Below are positions 63,201 through 64,000 of a stretch of DNA of 64,000 nucleotides, piece after piece. The notes under the pieces were generated by a model, which made no database searches, was not told where the DNA came from, and saw only the letters and a program-made list of their open reading frames with translations. The first letter of the stretch is position 1, and each line of letters opens with the position of its first letter. A program made the translations under genes and the position numbers. This stretch comes from Pedobacter sp. WC2423 (GTDB taxonomy: Bacteria; Bacteroidota; Bacteroidia; Sphingobacteriales; Sphingobacteriaceae). The DNA is taken from contig NZ_CP162005.1 of the NCBI RefSeq assembly GCF_040822065.1, forward strand, positions 434,001 through 498,000, read 5' to 3'.

Positions 63201-63379
63201 GAATTTATTCCAGCATTCAGAACCTGGCAACTTTTACCAAATATAGTGGTGCAAATCCAGAAGTTAGCCGGAACACGATTTCAGGAAATGCAGTAAGCAG
63301 TGCATTGGTTCCGGGAGAGGATTTTACAAATTATCCGCTGCCAAGAACGTTCACGCTGGGTCTGAACTTAACATTTTAA
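60251..63379 (+). CDS. SusC/RagA-family TonB-linked outer membrane transporter
   Basis: A 1042-residue SusC homologue. Signal peptide (about residues 1-32), carboxypeptidase-regulatory-like domain (GKVTDQSDGSPLPGVTIKVSG, about 36-110), TonB-box region with DEVVVIGYGTTTKKDATGAV, plug domain (GQIPGVQI, GSGSIGAGDNPLFVVDG, IYGSRGSNGVIVITT) and a large barrel ending TFTLGLNLTF. It pairs with the SusD gene 13 bases downstream to import glycan fragments. Position after the rhamnose operon suggests rhamnose-containing oligosaccharides. The start at 60251 (or 60257) was chosen by the candidate promoter. Confidence 0.95.
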   Translation: MTMERNLQKFFSALVCVLLFTFYNSTNGYSQQKTVTGKVTDQSDGSPLPGVTIKVSGSAAGTTTNSNGEYALKAAENAVLVFSYIGYTETRLTFTGNPTLNAQLVSNNQKLDEVVVIGYGTTTKKDATGAVATVSAVQIKDLPVSSVDQKLKGQIPGVQISTTTGTPGGGTSIKIRGSGSIGAGDNPLFVVDGYPISNTSGQVSNPLNVINPNDIESITVLKDASSTAIYGSRGSNGVIVITTKQGLKGTPVVNISAYTGIQQVPQKGRPQMLNGTEFAQFRKDIIADDFASRGLVATDADIPEAFRNPSQYGTGTNWYNEIIHDAPMSNLDASISGGSENTKYNFSLGYLNQEGTIRYTGFQRYAIRMNTETKLGKKLKIGLNLAPTNSVRDLNNFENEFVDVLSRSLWLSPLVPLTDANGNRTPYVSSPGMYAGPNPLNSLEFGGTRSKDFRGLGTAFAEYQILDGLKLRYSFNVDYTNSSSFVFNPSFVGGVNSPPPTVPNSTTNKSTSFNWLSEAVLTYDKSFGKDHRLNVVVGYSAQKERAESLYLFADNYPDDKIQTINAASMISGYNADVQKWSIISYLARANYSYQDKYLFTATVRTDGSSRFGSNKRYGTFPSAAFAWRASEEEFMKKATWISDLKLRATYGLSGNYNIGNYTYITNIGSSNYVFGGQISSGRVPASLNNPNLTWEESSQLDAGIDLGILKNRLSFNLDYYKRITKGMLYNSEIPLSSGYSNAIINSGKIQNQGFEFGLTSKNLEGTFTWNTSANIAFNRNKVLALNENNDPIYSGRSGEGSYQHITQVGHPVGEFYGYILEGIYKDQADLNNSPKHVTSVVGSVKYKDVDGNGIIEPVKDFAVIGSPQPNFTWGLTNTFGYKGFDLNILLVGSQGGQILKTANQYLLNIDGIFNVDRKVLNRYRSPENPGDGVTPTTNGSRVIYRDVNSSWVESASYMRIQNITFGYRFGERLLRASKVIKGARIYSSIQNLATFTKYSGANPEVSRNTISGNAVSSALVPGEDFTNYPLPRTFTLGLNLTF

Positions 63380-63392
63380 TCTTTTGTCAATC

Positions 63393-64000
63393 ATGAGAAA
63401 TTATACAAAATATATAATAACCGGGGTGCTGCTGATCAGTTTGTCAGTATCAGGTTGTAAAAAAGCTTTTCTGGATCAAACTCCGGAAGCTTCTTTACCG
63501 GGCGTTAATTTTTACAAATCAGAAGCAGATTTTAAACAGGCAGTGAGCGGTGCTTATTCTTCTATAAGTGATATGGGGAGAGTAAATTACTGGCTATTTG
63601 GTGAAATGAGATCTGATAATACAACTTATCAATATAATCCGGCAGACCGCGGTTCTGAACAGCGTGAGTTTATGGATCAGTTTCTGATTGGGGCAACGGC
63701 TGAACCTTTACAGGGCTATTGGCAGCAAAATTACACGGGTATTGCACGCTGCAATGAAATCCTGGCCAGAATAGATGGAGTAACAATGTCTGCTGATGTT
63801 AAAAATCAGTTTACAGGAGAAGCCTTGTTTTTAAGAGCTTTTCATTATTTCAATTTGGTGAGACAGTTTGGAGGAGTGCCTTTAAGGCTGGTTCCAAGTC
63901 AGTCTCCGGCAGATGCGCGTTCTAAAGGGCGGGCTGCTATAGAAGAGGTTTATACACAAATAGTTACCGATCTGACTGCTGCGGCAACTAAGTTACCAGT
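63393..64000 (+). CDS. SusD/RagB-family lipoprotein, cut by window edge
   Basis: The first 202 residues of a SusD homologue. The leader ends SLSVSGCKKAFLDQTPEAS with cysteine 22 as lipid site, followed by the typical FYKSEADFKQAVSGAYSSI, GIARCNEILARID and the LFLRAFHYFNLVRQFGGVPLRL TPR signature. SusD proteins form a lid on the SusC barrel and bind glycans at the surface. The reading frame is open at position 64000, so the C-terminus lies outside. Confidence 0.95.
   Translation, partial: MRNYTKYIITGVLLISLSVSGCKKAFLDQTPEASLPGVNFYKSEADFKQAVSGAYSSISDMGRVNYWLFGEMRSDNTTYQYNPADRGSEQREFMDQFLIGATAEPLQGYWQQNYTGIARCNEILARIDGVTMSADVKNQFTGEALFLRAFHYFNLVRQFGGVPLRLVPSQSPADARSKGRAAIEEVYTQIVTDLTAAATKLP

Noticed and set aside
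1..64000. CRISPR arrays, insertion sequences, prophage genes, rRNA
   Set aside because: No repeat-spacer periodicity, transposase or integrase motifs, or rRNA sequence was seen.

Overview
The window is a stretch of chromosome from a Bacteroidota bacterium, most likely Sphingobacteriaceae and Pedobacter-like; the genus is an inference. The signs are a SusC/SusD pair, a TonB receptor paired with a DUF4249 lipoprotein, a DUF5686 protein, glycoside hydrolases of families 18, 78 and 95, AT-rich spacers, little Shine-Dalgarno sequence, and promoter-like TAnnTTTG boxes. All family calls come from reading the proteins; no database search was run.

Layout. Positions 1-16312 hold a surface polysaccharide locus: the end of a CMP-sugar synthetase, a HAD phosphatase, a Wzx-like flippase, a Wzy-like polymerase, three glycosyltransferases and a GH99/WbsX-like protein on the plus strand; Wzi and GDP-mannose synthesis (manC) on the minus strand; then a sugar nucleotidyltransferase, rfbB-rfbD-rfbA (no rfbC) and a WcaJ-type initiating transferase. 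From 16391 to 24761 are a TonB/DUF4249 pair, a GH18 chitinase with a beta-trefoil tail, a DUF1080 protein and small housekeeping genes.

From 24762 to 27190 lies dnaA, preceded by a 547-base spacer with two DnaA-box matches and a 9-9-9 inverted repeat, so this may be the replication origin. Next come a TPR sensor-like protein with a histidine-kinase H-box but no ATPase domain, and a GH95 alpha-L-fucosidase. Positions 32465-36964 carry a compact cassette: SbnA and SbnB homologues (L-2,3-diaminopropionate synthesis), an ABC exporter and a BaeB/PksB-like metallo-hydrolase. From 41517 to 48641 is a light-sensing locus: heme oxygenase diverging from a bacteriophytochrome without a kinase domain, which is followed by a 1616-residue CheB-CheR-PAS-histidine kinase.

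The right end holds a tRNA-like element lacking an anticodon arm, a MACPF lipoprotein, an orphan PhnZ-like HD oxygenase, and a complete L-rhamnose utilisation operon (RhaT, aldolase-dehydrogenase, isomerase, kinase, GH78 rhamnosidase) leading into a SusC/SusD pair cut by the window edge. The genome therefore appears both to make activated L-rhamnose for its own envelope and to harvest rhamnose from outside glycans. No insertion sequences, phage genes or CRISPR arrays were seen.
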